Source: Agelas oroides (taxonomy: Eukaryota; Porifera; Demospongiae; Agelasida; Agelasidae). Taken from it: 64,000 nt of DNA. The position numbers and the translations under genes were made by a program. Below, piece after piece: positions 34,301 through 42,600 of this stretch (its first letter is position 1; every line of letters begins with the position of its first letter). The stretch spans positions 3,286,222 to 3,350,221 of the forward strand of contig OX422188.1 of assembly GCA_949130485.1 (NCBI GenBank), written 5' to 3'. The notes below the pieces were generated by a model. That model saw nothing but the letters and a program-made list of their open reading frames with translations. It did not search any database and was not told the origin of the DNA.

Positions 34301-36215
34301 TCTACATATTGTATAACATAATTATAGGTTGCATTGACCTTGTATGGCATATACACTTTCAACAGTAAATTATGGCTGTCAGTTCTAGCCTGGACACTTC
34401 TTGGAGCAGGGTGGTCACTTGCAATTGTACCCACCTATTTGGCTATGATTGAGGCTGCAAAGTAAGCAACATATTGTATGCCACATCATGGGTACTATCT
34501 TTACTAATGTTGAGTGTGTCTACTACCCACCTAGTAATTCCAGGATATTACACGAAGAGGCAGCAGCTATTATAGGTACACTTTCTGGGATTCTTGTTGG
34601 AGCTATTTCTGCAGGGTAAGGCACTTTATTGGGTAATTCTTGTGCACTATAAAACAGTTAATATTTAGCACTGAACAATAGCACAGAAATTCATTTAAAT
34701 ATCATGCAGAATTTTGTTGCAACAAACAATGCAAAGAGCAGTGCATTCATCACGATCTATGTGTATTAGCTTTGCTATTTACAAACATGTTTATTGTCTC
34801 GTTTTCAGAGAGTGTTTAGGACCTATCATTGGTGGAGCACTTGTTTACAAAGTGGGCTTCCAAACAATGGCAGCAGTAAGGCTTATTGGTATACCTAAGG
34901 TTGTCATATTGATGGTAACAGTAAAACATCACCCAGATGTAATATGTGTCTTTTGCATGCTCAGTAGTGTTTGAGTACTCATGCAATGTTATGGCCATGC
35001 AAATCAATGTCACTCATGCTATGTGGTGGTTTTAGCGTCATTCCCAGGCCTTTGCCACCTCCGATATTTGACTGCTTTCAGCATGTGGCTGATGTTCATC
35101 GAAGTAATGTTGCTAAAGTACAGTATCAGCTAGCTGCATGTGTTGATCAATGCAGAGGTTTTGGAACAGCAGCAGCTGCAACAACCATGGATACCCTTGG
35201 TTTTATTTTTGACAAGTAGCTAGGTTGTGTTTGGTGCTTCTGTTGATGGCTTGGTTTGGTCTGTTTTGATGTTATGAGCCAGGGTCATGGCTCATGCTTA
35301 CAAGACTAGGAGAGTTTTCAAGATGCGAACACATGCTACATCATTGTTCACAAATGATGCCACAACTGGACAAGGACCATGACCTTTGATTTTGCATGTG
35401 TCAAGGCACCAATATACAGGTAAGACTGAACAAAATAACATTCTAACAGGGACCTCAGAAGTGAGCTCAGAGAACCAACATTTTCGTAAGAAAACATGCT
35501 CTTTTCTACCTGTTGTGTTCTTGTGCACTCACTGCCACGTACATGGCCTCACCACTTTGGAGATGCTTTCTTCACCGCAGGGCAGTGCACAACTGTCTCT
35601 TTGCATATTGATCACTGCCAACAACAATAATTTGATGTGGCAATACGTTGTGAACATTCAGGCCGCTGGCCACCAGTTCTCAGACTGACAAAAGAGCCTC
35701 TAGGTTCTTCTTCAGGTAGCGCTCCCCATATGTTTACCTTCTGTTTATCCGCATGTAATGAGATCTACCAGGCCTACCCTCATTACTTGCATTCTGAAAG
35801 CAATCAAATACATTGTAGATCTACTTGAAGCAAAAGAGGCCTGGGAACAAGGCTACTGTGTTTTCACATATCTCGCCATGTACTCATGCAGTAGTTTACA
35901 ATAGTGCAGTAAGGATGATGATATCTATACCAATTAAACCATTCACTAGCATGCTGTAGCCATGCTACATCCATGAATGATTTCTGTTTCTCCTTGCAGA
36001 TACTTGGTCTTATTGTCCTGGTATACGTAAGTCGTGCAAAAGTTAACTTAATCCTATCAAGGGTAACTGTAGTCAATCTGTGTTAGTCTGGATTGCAATA
36101 CAGCCTTCTTTCACTGCAGGCTCTAGTGTTGGTGATTGCAACAGTGATTCAGAGAGTTTGGAAGGAATGCTGGAAGTTTAACGGAAGTAACAAAAACAGT
36201 GAACACTGTTGCTAA
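10308..36215 (+). CDS. SLC18B1-like major facilitator transporter, 13 exons traced, 5' end missing
   Basis: Exons: 10308-10455, 12042-12110, 20314-20401, 20583-20602, 21120-21189, 25938-26011, 31688-31786, 32020-32108, 34366-34461, 34535-34615, 34809-34875, 36000-36026, 36120-36215. All junctions are GT-AG and phases agree, giving 340 codons and a TAA at 36213. The protein is hydrophobic and collinear with the vesicular-amine/polyamine transporter branch of the MFS. It shows GFAMGPAIGGGLQE (helix 5 region), a GLLTDKL loop (second-half motif A) and GPIIGGALVYKVGF (helix 11 region). Family members are 450-odd residues, so about 100 N-terminal residues are missing; I did not find them in 1-10307. 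The C-terminal tail (WKECWKFNGSNKNSEHCC) is short and cysteine-ended. Introns reach 8.2 kb through transposon insertion. A polyamine or amine substrate is family inference only. Confidence 0.85.
10641..11268. mobile_element. piggyBac-like MITE (TTAA target, CCCTTTAAACCC ends)
   Basis: Inverted repeats of about 60 bases begin CCCTTTAAACCCTATAGTAC at both ends. The right end is bordered by TTAA and the left by TCAA, consistent with a TTAA target whose left copy has mutated. TTAA targets with CCC-starting ends are typical of piggyBac. A second hairpin lies inside, centred near 10770. The right half carries a SINE-like block that recurs at 21395 and 28300. It sits in the first traced intron of the transporter gene. 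Confidence 0.75.
10880..11160. repeat. Dispersed ~270-bp repeat, copy 1
   Basis: Blocks shared in order with 21395-21660 and 28300-28535 include CACGCCCACTCATTA.CGAGC, CTTCCCTGC.AGAAATGAA, GTGCCAACCA and CAGCAGCCATG. This copy lies within the piggyBac-like MITE at 10641-11268. Confidence 0.6.
11269..12041. other. Intron sequence, no feature recognised
   Basis: This is the rest of the first traced intron of the transporter gene. I see no repeat pair or coding exon; a TATATATATG tract precedes the next exon. Confidence 0.5.
12187..14337. mobile_element. Large fold-back transposon, ~620-bp inverted arms
   Basis: The arm at about 12187-12813 is closely complementary to about 13712-14337. The ends read GGTTATTCCATGTCAAATCA and, inverted, GGTCATTCCATGTCAAATCA. 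The match extends through ATACCTGACCCTC, the GCCAAATTTTGGCTTACCCC block and the GGTTACAAGGTA inner edge. The ~0.9 kb centre has no recognisable transposase. Frames of 118 codons (12507-12863, minus) and 64-71 codons (13687-13955, plus) are mirror products of the arms and are not called genes. Confidence 0.85.
14690..18070. mobile_element. CACTGTTAAAA element with diverged ~330-bp inverted arms
   Basis: The ends are CACTGTTAAAATAGAGGTGT and, at the right, TAACACCTCATTTTTAACAG then TG. Both arms are rich in repeated AGTGTTA and AGGTGT.A motifs. The centre holds overlapping frames at 15042-15479 (minus) and 15127-15495 (plus), neither with a known domain. It has itself been hit by the small TACCGTAGTCTCGC element at 16732. 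Confidence 0.7.
16732..17232. mobile_element. TACCGTAGTCTCGC MITE, inner copy (501 bp)
   Basis: The left end TACCGTAGTCTCGCGAAAAA is matched by the right end TTTTTCGCGAGACTACGGTA as exact inverses over at least 20 bases, followed by GGGCCC or GGACCC. The position is consistent with a TA target duplication (TA|CCGTAG...CTACGG|TA). It is non-autonomous. Confidence 0.9.
18474..19186. mobile_element. MITE with TACC(G/A)TATTCTCTC ends (713 bp)
   Basis: The left end TACCATATTCTCTCTAAAAT and the inverse of the right end (TACCGTATTCTCTCTAAAAT) match, and both continue into a TGTCCG-rich zone. Several internal repeats of GTGTCCGG and TTAGAGAG occur in both orientations. No protein domain is recognised in the 60-codon frame at 18669. 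Confidence 0.85.
19494..20244. mobile_element. CCCTCGGCG element carrying a Helitron-like protein fragment
   Basis: The left end TTAACCCTCGGCGTGCATGC folds on itself (CCCTCGGCG...CAGCGAGGG). The right end GCGCCGAGGG is its inverse. After the left end comes a GTCTGTCTGTCTGTCCG tract. A coding fragment is annotated separately at 20016. The element lies just before the transporter exon at 20314. Confidence 0.6.
20016..20135 (+). pseudogene. Fragment of a Helitron-associated coiled, charged N-terminal protein
   Basis: The frame from ATG at 20016 reads 39 residues rich in K, R and E, including KASKRASETREQTLHR, then a TAA. The same frame continues after the stop with EQNRTHLASM. Repeats of this wording (RASE..EQTLHR..EQNRTHMA) are familiar to me from the N-terminal regions of Helitron-type Rep/helicase proteins in invertebrates. 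That recollection is the sole basis. There is no Rep or helicase domain here, so it is a fragment. Confidence 0.4.
20583..20602 (+). other. 20-nt microexon of the transporter gene
   Basis: An AG acceptor precedes 20583 and GTAGAT follows 20602. The 20 bases complete a split codon from the preceding exon (phase 1) and restore phase 0, encoding T/E-PVQVFQ. The next exon begins at a tandem acceptor (TAGAG): only use of the second AG (21118-21119) keeps the frame. Confidence 0.65.
20603..21119. other. Intron, no feature recognised
   Basis: This is a short intron between the microexon and the exon at 21120. A minus-strand frame of 119 codons (20577-20936) shows no domain and overlaps the microexon antisense, so it is not called. 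Confidence 0.5.
21395..21660. repeat. Dispersed ~270-bp repeat, copy 2
   Basis: It aligns by ordered blocks with 10880-11160: ACACCCACTCATTAGCGAGC, CCAGTGCCAACCAAGGCA, then the AGCCAAGACAGCCACCATAT region and the CCCACCTCCCCCTGTCC block. It sits directly upstream of the retroelement leader; it may be an unrelated repeat or part of the retroelement's end. Confidence 0.6.
21817..22460 (+). pseudogene. Retroelement Gag remnant with CCHC-type knuckle
   Basis: The frame from ATG at 21817 (MAVSAAATAAAMHAV) is closed by a stop after about 40 codons. The same protein continues in another frame (to 22372) with conserved Gag wording such as YEYLKSKLMEVYGL. A third frame then gives the knuckle-like CWYHAKFGHKSRACRPPC at about 22390. 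The breaks are real differences in the sequence and mark it as a pseudogene. Confidence 0.8.
22480..25245 (+). pseudogene. Retroelement Pol remnant: protease, RT, RNase H, integrase
   Basis: The protease shows LLVDTGAQVSVFPAS near 22575. RT begins about 23077 (RRSSSPWASPLHMVEKK) and contains FVYIDDVLVA at about 23450, the catalytic YIDD. RNase H has ITVDASDLAVGG, a DREL block and YTDHKPLTFAL (about 23900-24120). Integrase has MDMVGPLPI, SDRGPQFTS and ANGIVERFHR (24631-24933). Frame changes occur near 23085 and 23290, where RT residues are missing. A deletion removes the usual zinc-finger-to-core region near 24600, and a TAG at 24934 interrupts integrase. It cannot encode a working polyprotein. 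Confidence 0.85.
25246..25937. other. Intron with an unassigned 168-codon open frame
   Basis: An open frame on the plus strand runs 25305-25811 (begins MERNMKYIYISRTTQ, ends MFTQFSLRV). It is serine/threonine rich with no recognised domain, membrane segment or repeat. It sits between the broken retroelement and the next transporter exon, so it is probably transposon debris. Confidence 0.3.
26012..29013. other. Long intron, no coding feature recognised apart from one repeat copy
   Basis: This part of the 5.7-kb transporter intron is A/T-rich. I see no exon of the host gene and no transposase. A dispersed ~270-bp repeat lies at 28300-28535. Confidence 0.5.
28300..28535. repeat. Dispersed ~270-bp repeat, copy 3
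   Basis: It shares with the copies at 10880 and 21395 the blocks CCTTCCTTGCTAGAAATGAA, GAAAGTAGGATTTTCTAAG, TGTCAACCAAAGCAATTTTT and AGCCAAGCCCAGCAGCCATC in the same order. No terminal repeats are visible, so a SINE-like origin is possible. Confidence 0.6.
29177..29944. mobile_element. TACCGTAGTGTCCCGC element carrying a HIRAN-like gene
   Basis: The ends are TACCGTAGTGTCCCGCTAAT and, inverted at the right, ATTAACGGGACACTACGGTA. The inverted repeat continues into C/G homopolymer runs (ACGCCCCC). A second pair of internal runs (GGGGGGGCTTATAGTCGAGG and its inverse) lies near 29830-29885. The ends fit a TA target duplication. It encodes the open frame at 29481-29777 on the minus strand and no recognisable transposase. 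Confidence 0.9.
29481..29777 (-). CDS. HIRAN-domain-like small protein, 98 residues, inside a transposon
   Basis: The frame from ATG at 29777 to TAG at 29481 is intact. The sequence has the HIRAN pattern: GEELPVQREVNNIHDDFAVAV (residues 26-46), then GNTVGHVPREISRVCWYFL (50-68) and MTCIVNGDRRR (75-85). HIRAN domains occur at the N terminus of SWI2/SNF2 proteins such as HLTF/Rad5, where they bind single-stranded 3' DNA ends; they also occur as stand-alone proteins. Here the whole protein is little more than that one domain. The open frame extends upstream without an in-frame stop to about 29888, so the start is the most likely but not the only one. Its place within the inverted repeats marks it as transposon cargo or as a component of the element. 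DNA binding is inferred from the family. Confidence 0.65.
   Translation of the reverse strand: MATTFRIESTVRGHHVYKAAWSPYIGEELPVQREVNNIHDDFAVAVLKNGNTVGHVPREISRVCWYFLHKSGSEMTCIVNGDRRRSEVDGKGLVVPCV
30244..31687. other. Intron; one small palindromic element, otherwise nothing recognised
   Basis: It contains the 79-bp hairpin at 31138-31216. A minus-strand frame of 128 codons (30739-31125) and a plus-strand frame at 30698-30898 overlap each other; neither shows a domain. Confidence 0.5.
31138..31216. repeat. 79-bp palindromic hairpin element
   Basis: GGGATTTATCGTTCGAAAAC then CACACCC on the left pairs with GGGGTGGTTTCCGATGATAA then ATCCC on the right. The short loop is C/T-rich. This looks like a minimal fold-back or MITE remnant. 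Confidence 0.7.
32109..34365. other. Intron; fragments of known repeat families only
   Basis: An end fragment of the TGGGGCGAGC family occurs near 32699. A half copy of the TAGCCTCGTTCCCAGGC family ends at 33225. Two stretches (about 33450-33680 and 33860-33990) are inverted-similar, sharing GGTAGTTTTGTAGCTCCC-like and AGGGTCAC/GTTCCC blocks around TGTCTGATCATTGA-like motifs; this is a probable degenerate fold-back. No coding exon fits the transporter frame here. Confidence 0.45.
35033..35855. mobile_element. TAGC(G/C)TC(A)TTCCCAGGCC family element in a transporter intron
   Basis: The left end TAGCGTCATTCCCAGGCCTT and right end AGGCCTGGGAACAAGGCTA are inverted. Inverted similarity continues with blocks around TTTGACTGCTTTCAGCATG and TTGCATTCTGAAAGCAATCA. 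The flanking nine bases (TGGTGGTTT and CTGTGTTTT) agree at six positions, so any target duplication has decayed. It separates the transporter exons at 34809 and 36000. Confidence 0.7.
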
Positions 36216-38336
36216 TAGAGTCTGAACCACTAGCTAGAAGTGCTTCTTCTGTTACTGCATGAAGATTCTGGCCAGAATATTAGAGACTTGGCTACCATGT
36301 GACATGCCTGCATACAAGATGCATATTGAATTATACCAATATCATGGAATGTAAAAGAGTATTGCTACAAACAAGAGAATGGGCAACTGGAAAACACTGA
36401 AATACAGACCACCTGTCGATGATTGCGCCTCGAGTACGGAAATAGTCTGTGACATCTGTTTCAAAAACCTGTTGCTCTGCCAGATGTGGTCCCTCGGTTA
36501 AGATGTATGTATATAGCAGTCTACATGTTCATGGCCAGATATAATGGTGAAAGAGTGTTCTGAATTCATGCGCTACCAGATAACATAATTCAGGTGTACA
36601 TTGAACTTGATGCTTGTTCCAAACACTGGGACTATGTACAGCCTGCTATATAGCCTCATTTTCAGGTGGTTGCCTAGGAGCAAACAAGACTTCGTATCCG
36701 CTGACTTGATGTCATTGATGTGTGTACTGCAAAAGGATTCTTATCCCAACATGACTACATCAAAGACTACTCTAGTTCTTACTTGTCACACTTTGTGACT
36801 GGAGATTGTTGTTGCACCAGACTATGAAATAAGTTGGTTGAAACTTTCAACCTCTACTGTGAGCCTGCAAACTAGCCTATTGGCAGCTTTACCACACCTA
36901 GTCACTCGAACACTAAGGAAGAATGGCACACTTTGACTGCAAAGTATTTACATTCAATCTGTACAACTGGTGTACCAAAAGAAAATTTTGGGGATGGGAT
37001 GCACCAGGCTAAGAAATAGTTCATTGAAACTCAACTTCCAGTTATGAGCTTGCAAACTAGCCTAATTGTCAGCTTTAATTTACAGCTGTTACACCAAAAG
37101 AAAGCAGAATTGGAAATCCACCAGAATAAGGATTTAGTAAGTAGTGTAACTGGCATACCAAAAGAAAGTGAATGGAATGGAGAATGCACCATATTGAAAA
37201 GTTAGTTCATCAAAACTTTCAACCTCCATTTATGAGGCTGCAAACTAGCCCTATTCATAGCTTTATCACGGCTAGTTACTTCAACACTGAGTACACTTTG
37301 ACCTCCATTTCTGCACATTATTTACAATCCACAAGTGCAGCTGGCATACCAAAAACAAAGCAAATGGAATAGGGAATGCACCGTATTGGAAAAGTTAACA
37401 TCAGTTCATCAAAACTCTCAACCTCCAGTTATGTGGCTACAAACTAGCCCTATTCACAGCTTTTTCACGGCTAATTCAACACTAAGTACACTTTGACCGC
37501 TGTTTCTGCTAATTATTTTGAGCAGCAAAAAATTGTGCTTGGTCTAAAGCTCTTGATTTTAGAAGTGGTTCCCATCACTAAGTGGTTTTTAACTGTTGTT
37601 TCATTGCCTTAGCCTAGCTACTAGCTAATATTGCATGATTTACAGTATACAGATGACATTTTGTTGTTACCAATTGTGAGAGATTCAAAGACATTGATTG
37701 TAATTGTGATACTGGTAATCATGCCAGCATCAACACCTCACAACTATATAACTTCTGTGTAGCAATTTACATTGCAGTTTACTGGCTGCCACACCTATTT
37801 AATAGCATTGATAGTTTGAAGTGCAGTGATGATCAAAATCTATAAACCTTGATCAGCTTTGTGAAGACCTGCATGCTACAGCCCACCCACAGTAGCCTCT
37901 CAGCTTACACTCCTGTGTTTGCAAATAGTTTTCTATTAGCTACCAAAAGTTTTTATTGTAATATGACAGGTTGAGTCAAAGAGGTGTGTCCCGTCAAACA
38001 CCAATTGGTAATTACTGCCATATATCTGAATTATTAAAGTCTGAGTCCTATCAATTGTAACAAAGCTAGCCTGCATTCATGTCCTGCTGGTTCAAACCGT
38101 CAGACTGTCTGAACAATGTGTTCACATATCACCTCATGCAGGGGTAACCTCTCCAAGTTAAAGCTGGAGAATTGCTGTAATAGGTGTATGCTCAAAGTAA
38201 TAAAAGGATAAACATATTACTTGAAAGACTTCAGAATGGACAGTGTAGCCTAGTTGATTACATAGTATCTGATGGACACCAAACTGGAGTTCATGCAGGG
38301 ACAATACAAAACGTTTGCTTTAATAAGCCGTTGATT
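36216..38336. other. 3' flank of the transporter gene with an imperfect tandem repeat
   Basis: Between about 36835 and 37510 a unit of very roughly 200 bp recurs three to four times with length changes. The recurring blocks are ACTTTCAACCTCCA, CTGCAAACTAGCC.TATT, CAGCTTTA.CACGGCTAGT and CATACCAAAAGAAAG. The remainder shows no gene. I could not identify a convincing polyadenylation signal close to the stop. Confidence 0.55.
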
Positions 38337-38420
38337 TCATGGCAAGTTGATCTGGTGGGAGTTGACCTTGTGGGAAGTTGATCTCATGGGAGTTGATTTC
38401 GTGAGAGTTGATCTCGTGAG
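38337..38420. repeat. Minisatellite, 15-16-bp unit, about six copies
   Basis: Units vary around TTGATCTCGTGGGAG (for example TTGATCTGGTGGGAG, TTGACCTTGTGGGAAG, TTGATTTCGTGAGAG). Confidence 0.85.
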
Positions 38421-39577
38421 AGGACACCAAAGTAAGCCATAGCCTTCTTTTCTTCCAAGCTGTAGCCTGCCAGACTTGCTGAGTTATGGTTCATGTTGCC
38501 ACTTCAGCCTGAGGTCAAGCATCACTATTCTATAAAGTAAAACTGAAGAAATTCAGTGCCATTACATGTATTACTACAAGTAGCCTAAGAAGCAATCTCT
38601 CAGAACTTACTGGGACAAGTTCAGCAAGCCCCACACTTCCAATAACAACTTCTGGATTGCTCTATATACACACACACTTAGGCCATAATAATAAATATGA
38701 TTGTTTCTCAGGCAATCACACATGCCAATTTCATACTTGTTGTGATCTAGCTGTTGTGTGTGTGTGTGTGCTTATGATCTCCCTCGTCATATTTGAATGA
38801 CATCTACTCATGGGACTAATCCCTGGTCCAGCAAAGCTGAAAAACACTGACCCATATGTTGATGTTCTTGTAATATTTAAATGACCGTGTACGATGCATT
38901 CAAGAATGAGGAGTTTAGGTTGAAGGCTTATTTGACTACTCTAGACGGAACAAGATCCTGAATTGTCTCAAGGTATGTAACTAATTTGTTCATGTAGCAC
39001 TTTAAGACTTCTAGCTTTCTGCTATGGTTGAAACTGGTTAGCTTCTTAATCCAGTAGTGTATAAGTTGGATCTTAACAGTGCCCCAAAATACTTCGCTCA
39101 GGATGCTACAGCCACATACATTTGTGGTTTTATGGTTTTCTCACAGGTGCGAATGTTTACATGCACTGGGTGTTGTTCTTCTGTGTAAGGACAGTATAGT
39201 ATTGCAGTGCTCTCAACAAGATGGTTTACTTACAACATCGTGCATTCTTACCCAGTATTGCAAGAACTTCAAGCAAGTTTTGAAATTATAAATCACCACC
39301 AGCACCAAAAACAATGAACTATGTTGATGCTGCAAATGGCAGGTTAACTGCTGCATCATCACAATCAAAAAAAGAAGGCAATACTACAAGAAATGGGATG
39401 CAAAGGGTCTCACATGCTTCAACGATAGCCATATCAAACAGCAAGGCATTAAGCATGAAGGCACCATATGGAACAGACTGGAGGCCATGCTGACTGTTTC
39501 ACAAGTCTGCTTCCAACATGAAATCCAACGAGTGGAAACACCTACTTGCATCAGGAATTCTCAAGTACTGTATCAGA
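38421..39577. other. No recognised gene; one 59-codon frame
   Basis: A frame at 39314-39493 (+) begins MNYVDAANGRLTAASSQ and ends in TGA; it is S/T/K-rich and unrecognised. It lies just upstream of the segment duplicated at 39578 and 41969 and may belong to the same decayed transposon. Confidence 0.3.
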
Positions 39578-39831
39578 GGTTGTGTGTTGAGTGGGGGAGC
39601 ACCAACACCGCTGGCACATCGATGTTCAATATTTCACACATACATAAAGTGTGAAGTTAAAACATAAAGGGAGATGGGGATGGGGCATTTATGGTTTAAA
39701 TGGATGGGGCATTTTATGGCTTAAATGGGTGGGGCATTTATGGCTTAAATGGGTGTGGCATTTATGACTTAAATGGCATTTATGGCTCAAATGGATGGGG
39801 CGGTTAGTTACTGTTTTTGGGATATGCTCAA
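39578..39831. repeat. 250-bp segment, copy 1 of a direct duplication, ending in a minisatellite
   Basis: It begins AGAGGTTGTGTGTTGAGTGG, runs through GCACATCGATGTTCAATATT and ends at TTTTTGGGATATGCT. The same segment occurs at about 41969-42222 with only a few base differences. Its second half (about 39672-39803) is a tandem array of a ~22-25-bp unit, AAATGG(A/G)TGGGGCATTTATG. Confidence 0.85.
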
Positions 39832-40769
39832 AAAAAAAATACTGGTCTTCAGGGGAGTACCCTTTCCGGTCCTCGCATGACCACGGGTTTCGGTCCCTTT
39901 GAACTCCCAACCCGTGGCCTACTGCAGAAAGGGCGGGACCACTCCCCGCCTAAGGTTTGCTTTGAGGAGCCCAGCTTTTGGTTGGCACATAGTGCTATGG
40001 GCATTCACAGTGCTATAAATATTCAAATTACTAAACAAATTGGGGGTGGGGCTCAATGGGTGGAGTTATCATATTAACTAGGGGGATGGGCGAACGGTTA
40101 ACGTACGGGATTCCAGCTCGCTATCGTGTCGTCTTTGGACCGTTTGGTGGAACGTCTGGGAGGCTTGTTCTTCGCTGGTAGGCGCTCCTGTACCGAAGAT
40201 TATTCGGGTCTGTACTGCGGCGGCTATCTCACGGTGAGTATTATTAGTTGTTTGTGTGTACACAGCAAAATCGTACGTTTTGAATCAGAACTGGAACCAA
40301 TCTGATCCAGATCTGTACCCAGAAACGCAACGGAACTTTTTGGCAACAGGTCTGATACCGAACTGTAAATCGGATCTGTATCAGTTCTACAGCTCTGTAT
40401 CAGTTCAGCAAAAACAGCCCTAAGACATGCTGTTCGTACAGGTCTGATACAGATATGTGCGTACTGATCTGATACTGTCCTGATGCTACTGCAGTACTGA
40501 TTCAGTTCCAAAAATACGCCCGTAACTGAACTTTTTGGCAACGGAACTGTATCGGGTCAGAATATTTTTGGCTGTGTAATACTCGGTCGACGGGCTTTAA
40601 ATGGGAGCGTGCTTCTCTTAGTAACGGCGTACCTATCCTAGTAACGGCATTGTTACGCTAGTTATGGCGTGTGCTTTACTATAGTAACGGTACGCCTAGG
40701 GGTGTAGTCGGTTCCATAAGGCTGAGCTAGGGCTAGGGCTGGGTTGGGGCTGCTCTGTGTTATCTGCGA
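39832..40769. other. Repeat-like sequence without a recognised gene
   Basis: The block at 40280-40560 is built of many short (A)TCTGATAC(A)G and CTGTATCAGTTC motifs in both orientations. Inverted GGAACTTTTTGGCAAC/CTGAACTTTTTGGCAACG copies lie near 40330 and 40525. The function is unknown. Confidence 0.4.
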
Positions 40770-41062
40770 GGCTCACTCACAGTGTGAAGCTCATTCACAT
40801 TAAAAATTACGAGTGTGAGGCTCACTTACACTTGAGTTACTACTGTGAGGCTCACTCACAGTTGCGTTACGGGTGTGAAGCTCATTCACACTTGAGTTAC
40901 TACTGTGGGGCTCACTCATCGTTATGTTATGAGTGTGAAGCTCATTCACACTTGAGTTACTACTGTGAGGTTCACTCACAGTTACGTTACGAGTGTGAAG
41001 CTCATTCACACTTGAGTTATTACTGTTACGTTATGGGTGTGAAGCTCATTCGCATTTTAAAT
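40770..41062. repeat. 60-bp tandem repeat, about five copies
   Basis: The unit is TGTGAAGCTCATTCACACTT, then GAGTTACTACTGTGAGGCTC, then ACTCACAGTTACGTTACGAG. Because it is 60 bases long it reads as a 20-residue repeat in the plus strand (CEAHSHLSYYCEAHSQLRYE). There is no independent sign that it is translated. Confidence 0.8.
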
Positions 41063-41073
41063 TACGAGTGTGT

Positions 41074-41766
41074 TAGGATAAGGGCTTTATACTTTATACA
41101 CGTGTATCTATGTGGAGATGGATAAAGACGGGGTCTTTTTGACTACAGCTGTCCTTCCTCTCGCAGTTAAATACACTGTGGTAGCTAAGTGGAGATCCCC
41201 TGCGGACGGGGTTGCGGGCCTGGGTGGGTTGACTGTACAAGCACTTTGCCTGAGCGGATACTCTCACTATCCACCACCTCAGCCTCCGGCTCAATTATCT
41301 CTTCACCAAGGGGGTATCCTATGGTTAACTTTGGAAAATGGGAATGGGGCTGGGGGTTGCAAAGATGTATTCGACTAAGCTGTGGAAGGCTTGCTTGTGA
41401 CCTAGTTACAACAGTAAGCTCAGATACTAAAACCTCTCTGTGTGCATGCTGTAGGTTTCTCTACGGGCTGGGTCAGGGGCTGTGTTAGGATAAGGGCTTT
41501 ATACTTTATACACATGTATCTATGTGGAGATGGATAAAGACGGGGTCTTTTTGACTACAGCTGTCCTTCCTCTCGCAATTAAATACACTGTGGTAGCTAG
41601 GTGGAGATCCCCTGCGGACGGGGTTGCGGGCCTGGGTGGGTTGACTGTACAAGCACATTGCCTGAGCGGATACTCTCACTATCCACCACCTCAGCCTCCG
41701 GCTCAATTATCTCTTCACCAAGGGGGTATCCTATGGTTAACTTGGGAAAATGGGAATGGGGCTGGG
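41074..41766. repeat. Pair of ~278-bp direct repeats (41074-41351 and 41486-41766)
   Basis: Both copies run from GGATAAGGGCTTTATACTTT through GGAGATGGATAAAGACGGGG and CAGCCTCCGGCTCAATTATC to GGGAATGGGGCTGGG, with only a handful of differences. The unit spacing is about 412 bp. Open frames of 88-112 codons arise in each copy (for example MEMDKDGVFLTTAVLPLA). They show no known domain. Confidence 0.8.
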
Positions 41767-41968
41767 ACAAGGAATTATTATTGGAGAGATATTCCTTCAT
41801 GCACAGTGAGAAGTCTAGCCTGGTGCTCACTGTTATGCTGTTTAGGTCTAAGGCATGCCTGAGGTATTATGGTTGTTAGAACACGTGCGTCTTCGGGTGG
41901 ATCCATTGAAGGATGCTGCGGGTTCCCCATTTGGCAAGGCCGACAGACTTTATCTGTACCTGCATGTT

Positions 41969-42222
41969 CAGAAGTTGTGTGTTGAGTGGGGGAGCACCAA
42001 CACCGCTGGCACATCGATGTTCAATATTTCACACATACATAAAGTGTGAAGTTAAAACATAAAGGGAGATGGGGATGGGGCATTTATGGCTTAAATGGAT
42101 GGGGCATTTTATGGCTTAAATGGGTGGGGCATTTATGGCTTAAATGGGTGTGGCATTTATGACTTAAATGGCATTTATGGCTCAAATGGATGGGGCGGTT
42201 AGTTACTGTTTTTGGGATATGC
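41969..42222. repeat. 250-bp segment, copy 2 of a direct duplication
   Basis: It is nearly identical to 39578-39831, including the ~22-25-bp minisatellite at about 42071-42201. The two copies flank 2.1 kb of other repeats, as would follow from a tandem duplication or an insertion between duplicated ends. Confidence 0.85.
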
Positions 42223-42291
42223 TTCTTGTTGAGCGCAGAGAAAAACACTTTTCGAGTTTTCTGATACGTATGATATCATTACTTGCTGCAG

Positions 42292-42600
42292 ATGGAGGTG
42301 AACATCAGTGAGCTGGACTCCCTTGAGTATAGAGTGCACAGAGTACTCTCATTACTGGAAAGAGATTTACCAGTCTTTATGCATGTGATAGTATTTTACT
42401 CGCTTCACCATCTCCATGATGTCCAATGGAAATGTTCATCTCGTGGGTACATATCACGTTGAGTGCTGAACAGGAGGTACCCTGAGTTAACAGTGTTGGA
42501 AACATATACACTGCACGAATTCAGCTCTCTTCTTCAGACATCTGGCCAACATCTTGAGAATGCAACAGTCGATTTTCACCGAAGTGAATGCAGTGTGTGA
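42292..42600 (+). pseudogene. Fossil of an EnSpm/CACTA-type transposase, DUF4218-like region
   Basis: An AG acceptor-like CTGCAG precedes ATG at 42292. The frame encodes LEYRVHRVLSLLERDLPVF, then MHVIVFYSLHHLHDV, a TGA at 42460, then NRRYPELTVLETYTLHEFSS in the same frame to a second TGA at 42598. This order (leaf of short helices, a H..HH motif, then RRYPE..V.E.Y...EF) is how I recognise the DUF4218 segment next to TNP2-type transposases. The region between the two halves is shortened relative to the family. Stop codons and missing neighbours make it non-functional. Confidence 0.5.

Noticed and set aside
38080-38115. tRNA B-box-like GGTTCAAACC
   Set aside because: No A box, acceptor stem or cloverleaf could be drawn around it.
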